In this document: positions 34,316 through 44,837 of the stretch, piece by piece | How positions within the stretch are numbered: position 1 is the first letter of the stretch | Layout of the letters: each line of letters opens with the position of its first letter | DNA from: Microstegium vimineum | Taxonomy: Eukaryota > Streptophyta > Magnoliopsida > Poales > Poaceae | Direction of reading: 5' to 3' | Length of the DNA: 64,000 bases | Assembly (NCBI GenBank): GCA_022036555.1 | Contig: CM039119.1 | Location: 2,852,001-2,916,000, forward strand | The notes under the pieces: generated by a model | What the model saw: only the letters and a program-made list of their open reading frames with translations | Databases searched by the model: none | What the model was told of the DNA's origin: nothing | Made by a program: the position numbers and the translations under genes

Positions 34316-34440
34316 TTATACGTGAGTCTCCCGGATACTCGTAAGAAAGGAGGTGGACGCCGGGTTCGAACCCGGGTGGTGACACCCACACCTGGAGCGC
34401 TCGACCAAACGAGCTAGTGCTCGTTCCCTTCCTATAGAAA
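34316..34440 (-). mobile_element. tRNA-derived SINE head
   Basis: The minus strand has a box-A-like TAGCTCGTTTGGTCGAGCGC and, about 25 bases on, a box B GGGTTCGAACCC. The order and spacing are those of an internal RNA polymerase III promoter. The acceptor arms do not pair, so it is not a functional tRNA gene. A SINE is the best reading; its 3' end was not defined. Confidence 0.5.
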
Positions 34441-35427
34441 TAATTGTAATTGTTAAATTGTCTTTGTGCCAACATATATAAGATTTTGTGAGGTTTGTAG
34501 TTTTGTCTAACATGTATTTTATTTCTAAAACCAAAAATAACAAACAGTGTCTACATAAATTGTAAAAAACTGTAATTTTAGTATAAAATATATGCAATAA
34601 TCATCGCCTGAAAGAAACTAAAATTCAGGCACATGAAATTTAGCAAATCCCATAATATTTAGGAATTGCGTTTGGTATGGCACTTATGGCCTCCAAAAGA
34701 AATTTTGATCATTTGGCTTCTTGTGGTGGAAATGATCCATTTGACTCCTTGACTTGACACAGATGTTCATACTTTTCTTGATTTATTATGAGATTTAATG
34801 GTCCTATTCTTTCAAAGATAGGTGTTGTACTAGTCGACGGTGAATCACCCGTGGTTACTTTGACGATGTTTCGAATGTGCTTGTAATAAGTAAGATCATC
34901 TCCAGGAATTTGGTATAGCTTATAATTTGTATGTTAACACAAGAAATAGCAACCTTAAAAATTTTGACCTTCTCCAATTAATAGTCTCTTTTAATAGTTT
35001 CCTAAAAGATTTTGCATTGGGAACCCAAACTAATTTTTTTTACCAACCAAACTTTTCAATAAATTTGTTTGTATCATGTTGCTTTCTCATCTGAAATCGT
35101 TTATTTTCTTAATTTACTCATGCATCCAATTTATTTTGATCCCTGAGAAAAACACCAGACGGAGTGCAAATACTGAGTTCCTCTCGACTGCCATAACTTA
35201 CGAGTTGGAGAACATAATCAACAGCTTTTTATTTTTTATCTATGAAGCTATTTTACCAAATTGATGGAGGCAAGTTTTCCCATTTTTTACTAAAAGATCT
35301 AGAGAGTTGTTTTTTTTTATAAAAAAACCCCTCGAGGTGCTCTAAGGTGTCTATACTTGTGTTTGGGAAAAAAAAGGGAAATGTATATTACATTATTTCA
35401 CTAAACATTTGCATCCTCCGTTACTAA
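34441..35427. other. intergenic, no gene supported
   Basis: AT-rich with no coding frame or complete element. Confidence 0.4.
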
Positions 35428-35635
35428 GGGCCTGATTGGGACTGCTCCGCTCCACGTTTTTCAGCTCTGCTCCATTTTTTAGTCAAACGGTTTTAGCTCC
35501 ACGCACACAGCTTCAAAAAAAAGGTAAAGTTGTGAGAGCACCTAAAGAGATACTCCACAAACTCCACGTTTTTATGGAGCTGCTCCACGACAGAGTTTGT
35601 GGAGCAGAGTTTGTGGAGCAGTCTCAAACAGGTCC
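35428..35635. mobile_element. Tourist-like MITE
   Basis: Ends GGGCCTGATTGGGACTGCTC and, inverted, GGACCTGTTTGAGACTGCTC. Flanked by TAA on both sides (35425-35427 and 35636-35638), the PIF/Harbinger target. 208 bases. Confidence 0.88.
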
Positions 35636-35744
35636 TAATTGAGTACATAAAAATAAAATTTAGCAATTAAATCTTAAATCAAGATTAGTAATAGGCCTGA
35701 CGTGAATCACACGTCTCGGATTGAATTGCATTATAAAATAGATG

Positions 35745-36935
35745 CTAACACTCGGAAAAAGGTCATTTTCCTATCAACAAAGCCTTTGTCGAGAGCTACT
35801 CGGCAAAGAGCTCTCGACACAGTTTTCTTGGCAAAGCTCCCTTTGCGGAGAGCCTTTTGCCGAGTGCCTGACGCTCGATAAATAAAGTTGAAACAGAAAA
35901 AACCCAAAAATAATAGCAATTTCTTTTAATTGGGGGAGACCTCCACCGGCTAGCGTCCACCCAACATTTTTCTTTTCACGCAAAATTCACGGCTTCATGA
36001 TCGGTGGGATTCGAATCCATGCTCTTTCCCTCACGCGTTCTCTCCTCTAACTACCATTCCACACTATCACTTGTGTCCATATTCTGTTTTGGTTCTCCAC
36101 ATATTATACTAAACTGAGTGTAAAACAACTATTTGAGGCCCTAAACAAATTCAAATTTAAAAGTTATAAACTTTTCATACGAGATCTACACTTTTTATTT
36201 ATGAAGTTTTTCCAATCCAAGGTCGTTTACAAAATTTGAGTTTCAAAATTTTGAAATTCAAACGTAGTTTTGTATAACAAGGTGATTTCAAATAAAAAAG
36301 TTGTCAACTACAATTTTTTATAACTTTTCAAGATCTACAATGTTTATTTTGGTTGTTTTTCTATTCGAGGTCGTTTGAAAAATTCGAATTTAAGTTTTTG
36401 AAATTCAAACGCAGTTTTGCATGACAAGATGATTTCAAATAAAAAAAGTTGTGAACTACAAAGTTTTATAACTTTTCAAGAGCTACAATGTTTATTTTGG
36501 TAGGTTTGTCATATGATCATCCGACATTATTGTTCTAATATTATTCACAAATCTTATATATCTCTCTTATAGTTTTCTAAAGAGATGTATAATTTGTGAA
36601 CAGTTTATATTTTCACTTTGTCATTTGAAAAAATGACCAAAATAAACATTATAGATCTTGATGAGTTATATAACTTTGTAGTTCAAAACCTTTTCATTTG
36701 AATTAATTTACTGATTCAAAATATGCTTTGAAATTTGTTTTGTCGAGTGTCAATAAAAAAACACTTGACAAAGAGCCTCTTTGCTAAGTGTCCAAAAAAG
36801 CTGTCAGCAAAGAGTCTCTTTGCCGAGTGTTTTTTTTTGCTATAGTTTCTTTTTACCCTCGGCAAAGATGTGCCCGAAAAATAACGCTCGGCAAACCCAT
36901 TGCACTCGGCAAAGAGCCTGTCTTCGAAGTGATGT
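35745..36935. mobile_element. CACTA-type element, TTTGCCGAGTG family, degraded
   Basis: Both sides carry clustered subterminal motifs of the type CTTTGCCGAGTG or the inverse CTCGGCAAAGAG (35,780-35,875 and 36,770-36,920). The interior holds the AT-rich module TTATAACTTTTCAAGATCTACA with TTTGAAATTCAAACGCAGTT, repeated twice. A tRNA-like stretch with box B (GGATTCGAATCC, minus strand) lies at 36,000-36,070. The exact CACTA tips were not found. Confidence 0.6.
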
Positions 36936-37284
36936 TTTTATTTTTTTATTAGATATAACTTGGATGCAGACAACCCACACATTCTATACTCATACCATGT
37001 ATACATGGACACTTATCGGCATGCATTGCTGCAGGTCTCTCAGCCCCATTCACATATACGTTCGGCCCTCGGTGACGGACGTTTCGTGTCGACTGACCCA
37101 CATCCACATCCACGTATCTATCCGGAGACGTGCATATATATTCAGTGTTTCTCATGAGTGAAGACAGGCCTCTCGCTCACATGCTACTACCTTGTGCTTA
37201 CAAACCATTTGGCCTTCTTGCTTCGGGCCTCGATGGGCCTAAATAGAATTAGTTCGGTATGCATGTATGTATGTTGCGAAAGTA

Positions 37285-37700
37285 CAGCAGCAAAGTATAT
37301 CTTGACATGGTTCTGCTTACTTCCGACTTGAAGAAGCAAAGAAAAAATGATAGTAGTAGCATTAGAAATATATTAGTCCTTGTTGATGAAGATAACTAGA
37401 GTACTAGACACGGTTTCAGACCAAGTATGCATAAAAAATGTGACCACAATCGTCAACTCAGCATTTACGCCTGGATCGAAGATAGCATAAGTGTCCATCC
37501 AAAGCCCTGACTTTTGTCATGTGTCGTCTCTGAAATTCAATAACAACCGGCCGGAAACAATTGCACATAGTAATAACATTTTTAATCAGATCAAGAAGTA
37601 ACGCTGCAGAGATGCAGTATATACATTATTCCATCAGTTGCACCAGTGTTAAGCTAATCTTGGACAACCAGAGCCAGGAGCATTTAGCTTTTCCATTTGG
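37285..37700. repeat. duplicated segment, copy 2
   Basis: Second copy of 30,765-31,180. No F-box coding sequence accompanies this copy: a LINE-type tail begins at 37,838 and CACTA sequence lies to the left. It appears to be the remains of a further F-box locus of the same tandem group. Confidence 0.8.
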
Positions 37701-37837
37701 ATGACACAAGCTCTTCCATCCACACATATCTCCTTAAGAAAAGTGTTTTTAATGCACTTTTTAGTCTACAAACAGAAAAATGAGCAACATCACTCTCACA
37801 ATCTGCTTAAAACAGAATGCATGCAACCATGCAAATA

Positions 37838-38400
37838 ATTTTTTTTTTGATGAAAGAAGAATTATATTATATAAAACTTGGGTACATCAAAACATTACAA
37901 GCATTTTGCAATACGAGATAGTACCCACGTTGTGAATAGCACAACTCAAATCCTAACCTGTTAATCGCTTTGCAGTGTAGATGACCACACAGGCAAACAC
38001 TTGGCAAATGGCCTGAGAACAACTGTCCAACGAACGACGACCAACATTCTTGTAGGTGGAATTGAAAATCTTTTTCTTCTTGCTGGTGTCTTCCTTCTTC
38101 TTTCTGCCACCGAAGAATGAAGAAGACTGATCTGAAGGATATTCTCCCTAGTCTTTCATTGTGGCCAGATCTAACCACATCATCTCCGCCTTGATGCCGC
38201 CGTCCGGAAACAAAGATCTCCATGTCTTCATATCGATGAAGATGGTGACGTCGAAGTTGTCGCTCTCGTCTTCAACGATCCGCCATGGAGAAGACGATTC
38301 CATCCTTCTCTTTCACCATTGCCGGAGAGGAGGAGAAGGAGGAGATAAAACTCCAATACCAAGAACTTTGGCATGATGAAACTCTAACCCTAAGAACTCG
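37838..38400 (-). mobile_element. LINE-type 3' fragment
   Basis: Plus-strand T run at 37,840-37,849 followed by GATGAAAGAAGAATTATATT, typical of a LINE 3' end in reverse. A weak minus-strand frame (38,223-37,867) has no recognised domain. The 5' limit is uncertain. Confidence 0.45.
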
Positions 38401-38639
38401 ATATACGGGAGAAACTTATTAAAAACAATAGATTCCTACTCCCTTGTAGTAATATATGGTACTATATACTTAGTACATTATTTGTAACATGCACCTACTC
38501 TGCTTGAGAAATAAAAACTACTGTACTCTTTGCTGCTGCCAACAGTGTACGCTAATTTCCCTTGTACACTACTTGCCATCCGATACAATACAATACTAGT
38601 GCATATAATTGATTGAAAATAATAATAAAAAAAGAGTAA

Positions 38640-38850
38640 AGTACAATAGCGGTCCCTAAACTTGCACTGTTATGTCATCTCGGTCCCTAAAATCGCAAAT
38701 TAACCGTTTAGGTCCTTAAATTTATTCATGTGTGTCATCCCGGTTCCTAAACTTGCAAAATCTACCATTTGGATCCTCAAACTTATTCAATTATGTTATT
38801 TCGGTCCCAAAACTTCTTCTGAGTCTCATTTGGGTTGAAACAGGACAATC
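38640..38850. repeat. GGTCCCTAAACTTG interspersed repeat
   Basis: Four imperfect units of the type CGGTCCCTAAACTTGCA … ATGTCATC are arranged in tandem at about 55-base spacing. This is a common grass repeat at the ends of certain DNA elements; the whole element was not delimited. Confidence 0.55.
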
Positions 38851-39058
38851 TAAAAACTTGATATCAAAAGATAATTCATAACTTTCCCATATAAACGCAA
38901 ATGAAGACAAGTTTTACATAAAAAATTGTAGCCCTCAATACAATCTACAATTTTATAGTTGTTTTTTTTAAATTATAGCTTTTTTACTGTATTGAAATGG
39001 TCTAATTAAAAGTGTTTTTAAAATTTATAAACTTTTAAAATTAAATTTGGGATAATAA

Positions 39059-39366
39059 GGGCCTGTTTGGATCATTTGGCAAATGACAAATAGATTTTGC
39101 AAATTTTCTATAACTTTCTAGTGTTTGGATCACATGACAAATAACAAATGGAAAATGACAAATGACAGATACAAAGACAATTCTACCCCTAATAATTGCA
39201 CTCTCATTCGCATGCCATGCAAAGGAGGGAGGGGGTGGAAAATGGAATTTTTTTTGCTCTTTTATCATTTTTTACCTTACATGTTTTGATCCATTTACCG
39301 AAAAAACAACATTTTTTTTACTCTTTTGCCAATTAGCCAATTTGCCAAGGGGATCCAAACAGACCC
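39059..39366. mobile_element. Tourist-like MITE
   Basis: GGGCCTGTTTGGATC at the left and, inverted, GGGTCTGTTTGGATC at the right; perfect TAA flanks (39056-39058 and 39367-39369). 308 bases, no coding capacity. Confidence 0.92.
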
Positions 39367-40106
39367 TAAATGTCTTTAAATAAAAACTTTTCGACTACAA
39401 AGTGAATTGCAGGGCAGGGCATGGAGGACTAACCAAAGAATTTGCAGTGATAGTGAATGTGATGCGTGGAAAAATCCAACAGCAACGGCCGAATGGCTTA
39501 CAATCATACAAGCTTCGCAAGTCATAACTTTCAGAATTACACTGCAGCTTCCTCTTTTCTTCAACGAACAGAACCATCTCTATGCACTGCATTTCCCTGA
39601 CATTTCCATAGTTATTCCTGATCACACAATGAAGCCACACCAATTTCAACTTGTTCACACACTGAGCTGAAAACGATGGACCTCGTTCCTCTTCTTGTAC
39701 TATAAAGCTGGGGACCGGGTTGTCCCAATCGCTGCCATGATCTTAGTCACCGCGTTCCCGGGTCGACCGGGTCGAGGAACGGTGACGAGGAACATGGTAC
39801 GCCAATTTTCAATACTGTTTGGAACGACGAGTATACAGCTTCAGCACGTCCCAAGCTAACATGGACTGTGATCTAAGTTAATTTGGGACGACGTTCCTGG
39901 AACGACGAGAAGGAACGAGGGACGCGAAACCATGTTGTATGGATCGATAGCCCATGATTACACCTTCACTGCTCTGTTCTTGATCTCACCATATCCCAGA
40001 CCCTTGATTCCTTAAATAGCTAGGCTGTCATCATCGGCATGCAATTGGTAGTTCTCCTTGGGTTGCAAATTCAGCAAAAAGCATACTGTTCTTGATCTCA
40101 CCATAT
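39367..40106. other. intergenic, no gene supported
   Basis: Contains one of two copies of the 24-base word beginning CTGTTCTTGATCTCACCATA (39,974-39,997; the other is at 40,086-40,109). Confidence 0.4.
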
Positions 40107-40165
40107 CCCGTGCCTATTTGCTTTGTCGCCCAGACCCAGTATGCTGCAAAGCAAATAGGCACGGG
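40107..40165. repeat. perfect 19-bp inverted repeat (hairpin)
   Basis: CCCGTGCCTATTTGCTTTG at 40107-40125 is exactly mirrored by CAAAGCAAATAGGCACGGG at 40147-40165 around a 21-base loop. A plus-strand frame of 119 residues follows at 40,302-40,661 without recognised motifs. Confidence 0.9.
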
Positions 40166-40972
40166 GGACTTTGTGCTGACAGCACCACCTCATCGAAGCT
40201 ATCAGACGTATTCCCAGAGCAAGTTATCTTTTTGGGTTTTCATTGCTACACTTCAGCACTAAAGCCTACCACCTCCCGCAGAAATCTGGTGGCGGTGACA
40301 GTTGGGCTCATGCCTCGTTGTGGGGGATGACAGACTGCAACTGCAGGATAGTTATGCAATCAGAATAATGGGAAATGCTAAAGAGTACAAAGATGTCAGC
40401 ATACAACAAGTGGCCAAGACTCTGAAATCAGACGCAATCAGTTGCTTCTTACGTCAGCCGGAGCTGACGAAATACGAAATAGATTGCTACTCTAAACATG
40501 GTGGTGCATCGTTTAGGGTGGAAAAGCTAGACATCGACAGAGAAGGTGTGCCGAATACGCATGCAGGTATAAAGAAAAATATGGGTAGTCCATTATTTGT
40601 AACATGTAGATGGGTACTCCAACTAGCTCATGATCGCCCTCGTGATTCAATTGCTAAATGAGAATCAATTTGCGATATGCCATTCTCTAAGATACCGGTG
40701 CTTATGATTCAAAATGAAATTAGTCGCTTAGTCTTTGGTGTGCAAAAAACTAGCTTCCAAAAAAGTCAGATCATGTCAACTTCAATTTGCGGGCTCACAT
40801 TAAAAATGTCAGGGTCTCAAAAGATTGGTAATCTTCATATGTAGGAAATACATAGAAGCTTCCTTGTGACACTAACACTGTTTTGGCTACCACGGCCGTT
40901 GAATCATTCCCCTGTCTTTGCTTAATTGTGTGCACTTTCAGGATTGTTTTTGCTGGATCACACATGACACAG

Positions 40973-41297
40973 TGTCATGTGCCAATCTCCAGCCCAAGGA
41001 CTGGGCCCAATAAGGCCCATAGGGGGACACTGACCTACCTAGGCCTGGGCCAAGGCAGAGGAGACGGCGAATCTACTAGAGTCACACCAGTTTGATCCTC
41101 CCTAGAGAAGTCCGGATTAGAACGGAATTAGGAGTAGAATTAGGTAAGGGTAACAATAAAAAGAAACAATGTTAGTTTAGGTAAGGAGACTCTATATCTA
41201 TAAGGAGATTCCATGAACGCTAATTCCCTTATGAAATGTAAATATATGGGTCATGTACTGATTGTGAGTGAGACGCTAATTCACTTGCTTTTTTTCA
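40973..41297 (+). mobile_element. possible solo LTR
   Basis: Begins TGTCATGTGCC and ends TTTTTCA, with a TATA-like CTATATCTATAAGG at about 41,191-41,205 and a GGGCCCAATAAGGCCC palindromic region. No primer-binding site follows. The first ten bases are part of a 21-base palindrome (40,961-40,981). Tentative. Confidence 0.3.
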
Positions 41298-41599
41298 TGG
41301 GCGCACCACGCCGCAGGCAGGCTCTATGAACCTACTATTTCAGGTTAGGCAGATCGGCTATGGTAGAGATAGCTAGCGCTCGACAGGCCATGTCGTAAGG
41401 AAGAAGATGACAATTTTGCAAAATAGCTCTTGAAGAATCTCACAATCTTTTTTATGTTTCTTGTGTCTAAGCCATCATGCAAATAATACCCTCCAATCTT
41501 TTACATCAATAAATACGGTCATCATTTACACGCAGGCATAGGTTGACACACTTTGTGAGTATAGGGACCAACATGAAACACCCTTCGAGTTTAAGGACC

Positions 41600-41822
41600 T
41601 GATTATATTTTCATAGTATATATATTTCATATCATAGATGATAAATCTTTATAATTTTCTCTATAATTTCTATCAAATTAACTTGAGATGGTTTGATATC
41701 ATAAATGAATAAATGATAAATCTTTATAATTTTCTCTATAATTTTGATTAAACTTGAGATGGTTTGACTCTCAAAGATTTTTGAAATGTCTTGTAACTTG
41801 GGATGGGATGAAGGGGGTACAT
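41600..41822. mobile_element. partial MITE, same family as 5179-5434
   Basis: Right half only, ending CTTGTAACTTGGGATGGGAT then GAAGGGGGTA. It carries an internal direct duplication (ATAAATCTTTATAATTTTCT at two places, about 75 bases apart). Confidence 0.65.
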
Positions 41823-41849
41823 GAAATCCATCAGGCCATCGCTGAGAAC

Positions 41850-42565
41850 AGGAGCGGATATGGGCCTTGGGCCACTGGGGCCACGGCCCTAGGCGCGGCC
41901 CAATATATTTTTTAGAATATCAGTAGTATTTTGGTCTGGCTCTAGATGGTGGGCCAAATTTATTGGACTTCTGGCCCAGCAGAGAGAAGGAAAGAGCTAA
42001 CGCACGATCGTCCAGGTCACGCCGTTTCGTTTCCCGAACGCCGCACGCCGCAGACACCTCACCCACGAAGTCACCATCTGCTCCGGCCTCCAGCCAGGTA
42101 CAGCATCCGGCGACCATCACCCTGCTCCCTGCACTCCTGCACTCCTGCAGCTGCAGCCTGCACTGCAGGCTTGCCGCTTGCACGCGGTGGGCGGCAACCG
42201 GCCGGCAGGCACCTTCTGCGGTTCTGTAAACTACCGCATAGCTCAAGCCTCTATGTAAATTTTCTAATTCTCTTTCCCCATCCAGTCATCCACCATTCAT
42301 CTATTCTCACTTCTGAGGATCCCATTTCTAAATTAAAGTTTAACTTTTCTATTTTTTACTAAATCCACGTGTCATGACGAAGGCATGAGAGGCGAAACAA
42401 ATCATAATTAGTTAGGTGTTTTTTTTAACATCTTTCATGTTCCATGAATTATATCATGGATTTAAAACTTATGCATCTATGAGCTTTAACATTTTATTTA
42501 TCGGCATTAGCCTCGGTGTGGACGATAAATTTGGTGCGGGTCGTATGTACATACTTTTTGATTGT
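41850..42565. other. possible hAT-derived remnant
   Basis: The GGGCCACTGGGGCCACGGCC start resembles sequence near the ends of grass hAT elements. A GC-rich island at 41,990-42,240 has open frames in both directions but no transposase motif. Tentative. Confidence 0.3.
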
Positions 42566-42628
42566 CAGTGACAGAGCTCGTCAATCGACAGTGGCCCTAG
42601 ACGTCATAATTGACGAGCTCCGCCACTG
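42566..42628. repeat. short foldback with CAGTGGCGGAGCT-type ends
   Basis: Arms CAGTGACAGAGCTCGTCAAT (42566-42585) and, inverted, CAGTGGCGGAGCTCGTCAAT (42609-42628) with a 23-base spacer. The end sequence is that of hAT elements. Confidence 0.75.
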
Positions 42629-42750
42629 GCTGAGAATGCCTTCAGCTTTTATTTGGCAACCATAATAATACGGTGACCAAGGTTCAAGAACACATGAAAC
42701 TAGGAAGATGAAAGCATGTGGCTTGAGTTTGCTTATATATTAAAGCAGTG

Positions 42751-44095
42751 CTATATTTTTCCTTTCTCGAGATGAGGTTTCTGGTTGGAAACGGCGTGCA
42801 GCACCATGGTCTCGACGGTGAATCCCGGTCCGAAGCCGACCATGAAACCCCACTCAGCCTCAGCCTCTTCTCCTTCCTCGTCCATTCGCCGGCGCAGCTC
42901 GTCCAGCACAAATATCACCGTCGCCGACATCATGTTCCCGTAGTCTCTCGCAACAGTTCTGCTCGCCGCCAGCTTCGCGGGCTCCAGCCGGAGAGCCGAG
43001 TCGATGTGGTCCAATATCACAGCGCTGCCCGGATGGACTACCCAGAAGAGGTCGTTCCACTTCCACTCGCCGCCGTCGCCGCCACTAATGCCGAGCGGGA
43101 GCGGCGCAAGGGCATCAAGCAGGCAGCGCTCGAGATTCTCCGCGGCAAAGCTAGGCAGGTCGGTGGAGACGACGTCGCCGTCGATCCCGCTTCCGCCGAG
43201 CCGGATGCTGAGCAGGTGCGTCGTCCCAGGAACCACGGTCTGCGAGGCGGACACCATCTCGAACAGCGGGCGCTCGCCTGGGCGCACGGCGTCGGCGTCG
43301 GCGGTGGCGCCGACGACGACCGCGCCCGCGCCGTCGCCGAACAGCGCCTGCGGGATGAGGGTGTCAAAGCTGTCGCCTTGGACGGGCGCACGGAAGGAGG
43401 TGAACGTGAGCTCGACGCAGGCCACGAGCACGCGCGCGCCGCGGCTGTTCTCGGCGAGGTCCTTGGCCAGGCGCAGGGCGGCGCAGCCGCCGGAGCAGCC
43501 GCTGAGCTGGAGCGCGGTGCGGCGGACGTCCGGGCGGAGGCCGAGGAGCGAGGCCAGCGCGAGGTCCGCGCCAGGGGCGCGCGCCTCCGAGTTGGTGCTG
43601 ACCACGAGGTGGGTGATTTCCGTCGCCGGGCGGCCCCACCTCGCGATGGCTTTCGCTGCGGCCGACGCGGCGAGCTCTGGAGCAGCCTTGGCGACGATGT
43701 CGAGCCGCGCGTCGACGGACGACGTCCCGCCCGGGATGGCGTTCAGCACTTGCTCCGTGTGGTGAAAGAAACGTCGCTCCAGCCTCGTTCTCTGACCTGC
43801 AGATTAATCCAGTAGTTCGATCGGAAGGACGATATCATCATGCAAGAATGTACTCTAGTTGCTTATTCTTTTATATATATACATATATGATATCTCTGCA
43901 TATACGTGGTTACGTACATAGTGTGCTGAAGGTGTGTTTGAGGTCGGTGAGATGTTCCGTGTTCGTGACACGAAAGTAGTAGTCGGCGAACTCGTTCTGA
44001 AGAACACAGTATGGTGGATTTGCAGTGCCGATGCCGAGCACGGCCGCCAGGCCGTCGGCACGCTGAGCACGTCGGATCTCAGGGATGTCGGCCAT
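42751..44095 (-). CDS. type III polyketide synthase (CHS-like), 2 exons, 407 aa
   Basis: Exon 1 is 44,095-43,918 and exon 2 is 43,796-42,751; the 121-base intron (GTACGT…CTGCAG) splits a Cys codon, the conserved intron position of plant chalcone synthase-like genes. Such enzymes condense malonyl-CoA onto a CoA starter in the cytosol. The catalytic triad is present: Cys160 in LSGCSGGCA, His314 in FWVVHPGSA, Asn347 in DYGNMMSA. Phe194 (SFRAP) and the GFGPG loop (380-384) are also conserved. Positions that shape the cavity differ from chalcone synthase: by hand alignment CHS Thr197, Gly256 and Ser338 become Ser, Ile and Met, and gatekeeper Phe265 is not kept. It is therefore probably not a chalcone synthase. 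The N-terminus (EIRRAQRADG, YYFRVTN) resembles grass alkylresorcinol synthase-type enzymes. Product unknown. The gene is intact. Confidence 0.9.
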
Positions 44096-44364
44096 ATCGT
44101 CGTCTCGAACTAATGAAGGGACTACACGAGCGATAGCTAGCGAGTATATATATCTGAGCATATATATATAGAGTGAGACTAGAGTAGAGGAATGAGGACT
44201 CACTCTCTCTATATAACATGTATTGTCACATGAGGATTTAAACTCAAACAATGACGTTTACCTGCCGATTTGTCTTTTTTTTTGGACGGGTGCAATCTAC
44301 TAGCTGGGTGCCGAGCAGACAATATTAGGTAGCTAGACTAGTGGATTGAACTAGCTAACTAAGG

Positions 44365-44837
44365 ATGGCAACGGGTCGGTTTTGGTTCGGATATCCGCGG
44401 GTTTCGGGTCCAGCGGTTTTGGTTTTGGTGGTAGTTTTTCGCCCATGGTTTTCAGGTTCGGGCCCCCGAAACCGATCGGGTTCAGTTTCGGGTTTGGTTT
44501 TCCACCCGTGGATATCCAATGGATATCCGAAATAAATCATTTGGAATTAAAATTCATATTTTATAATATGCTAATAATAATTTGTTTACTTAGATTATTA
44601 AATATATTCAAAGTTAACTCATGAAAATATTTATTATTTGTTGTCTCTTGTTTATACATGTGAAATGTGTATATATATTCGTGGGTTTCGGGTATCCATT
44701 TGGTTTTCTGGTATCCGCTCGGGTTTCGGGTATCCGCGGGTTTGGTTTTGGTGATGAATTTCCACCCGAATCGGTTTCGGTTTTGGTTTCGGGTTTTGAC
44801 TTCGGGTTTCGATTTTGGGTGCCCGGAGACTCTCGTG
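44365..44837. mobile_element. truncated MITE-like element, GGCAACGGGTCGG type
   Basis: Near-identical to 47,587-48,068 but lacking the right end: after GGAGACTC it joins directly to Copia coding sequence. Rich in GGTTTCGGGTATCCG words. Confidence 0.85.

Noticed and set aside
34340..34430. A tRNA gene on the minus strand
   Set aside because: A- and B-box-like sequences are present but the acceptor and anticodon arms do not pair. A tRNA-derived SINE is more likely.
40302..40661. A 119-residue protein-coding gene
   Set aside because: No recognised motif, no leader or splice context, and it follows a rearranged hairpin region. Not strong enough to call, although the sequence is not low-complexity.
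42748..43815. A 355-residue plus-strand gene opposite the PKS
   Set aside because: It is the complement of the PKS exon, whose catalytic motifs, intron position and codon use show the minus strand to be coding.
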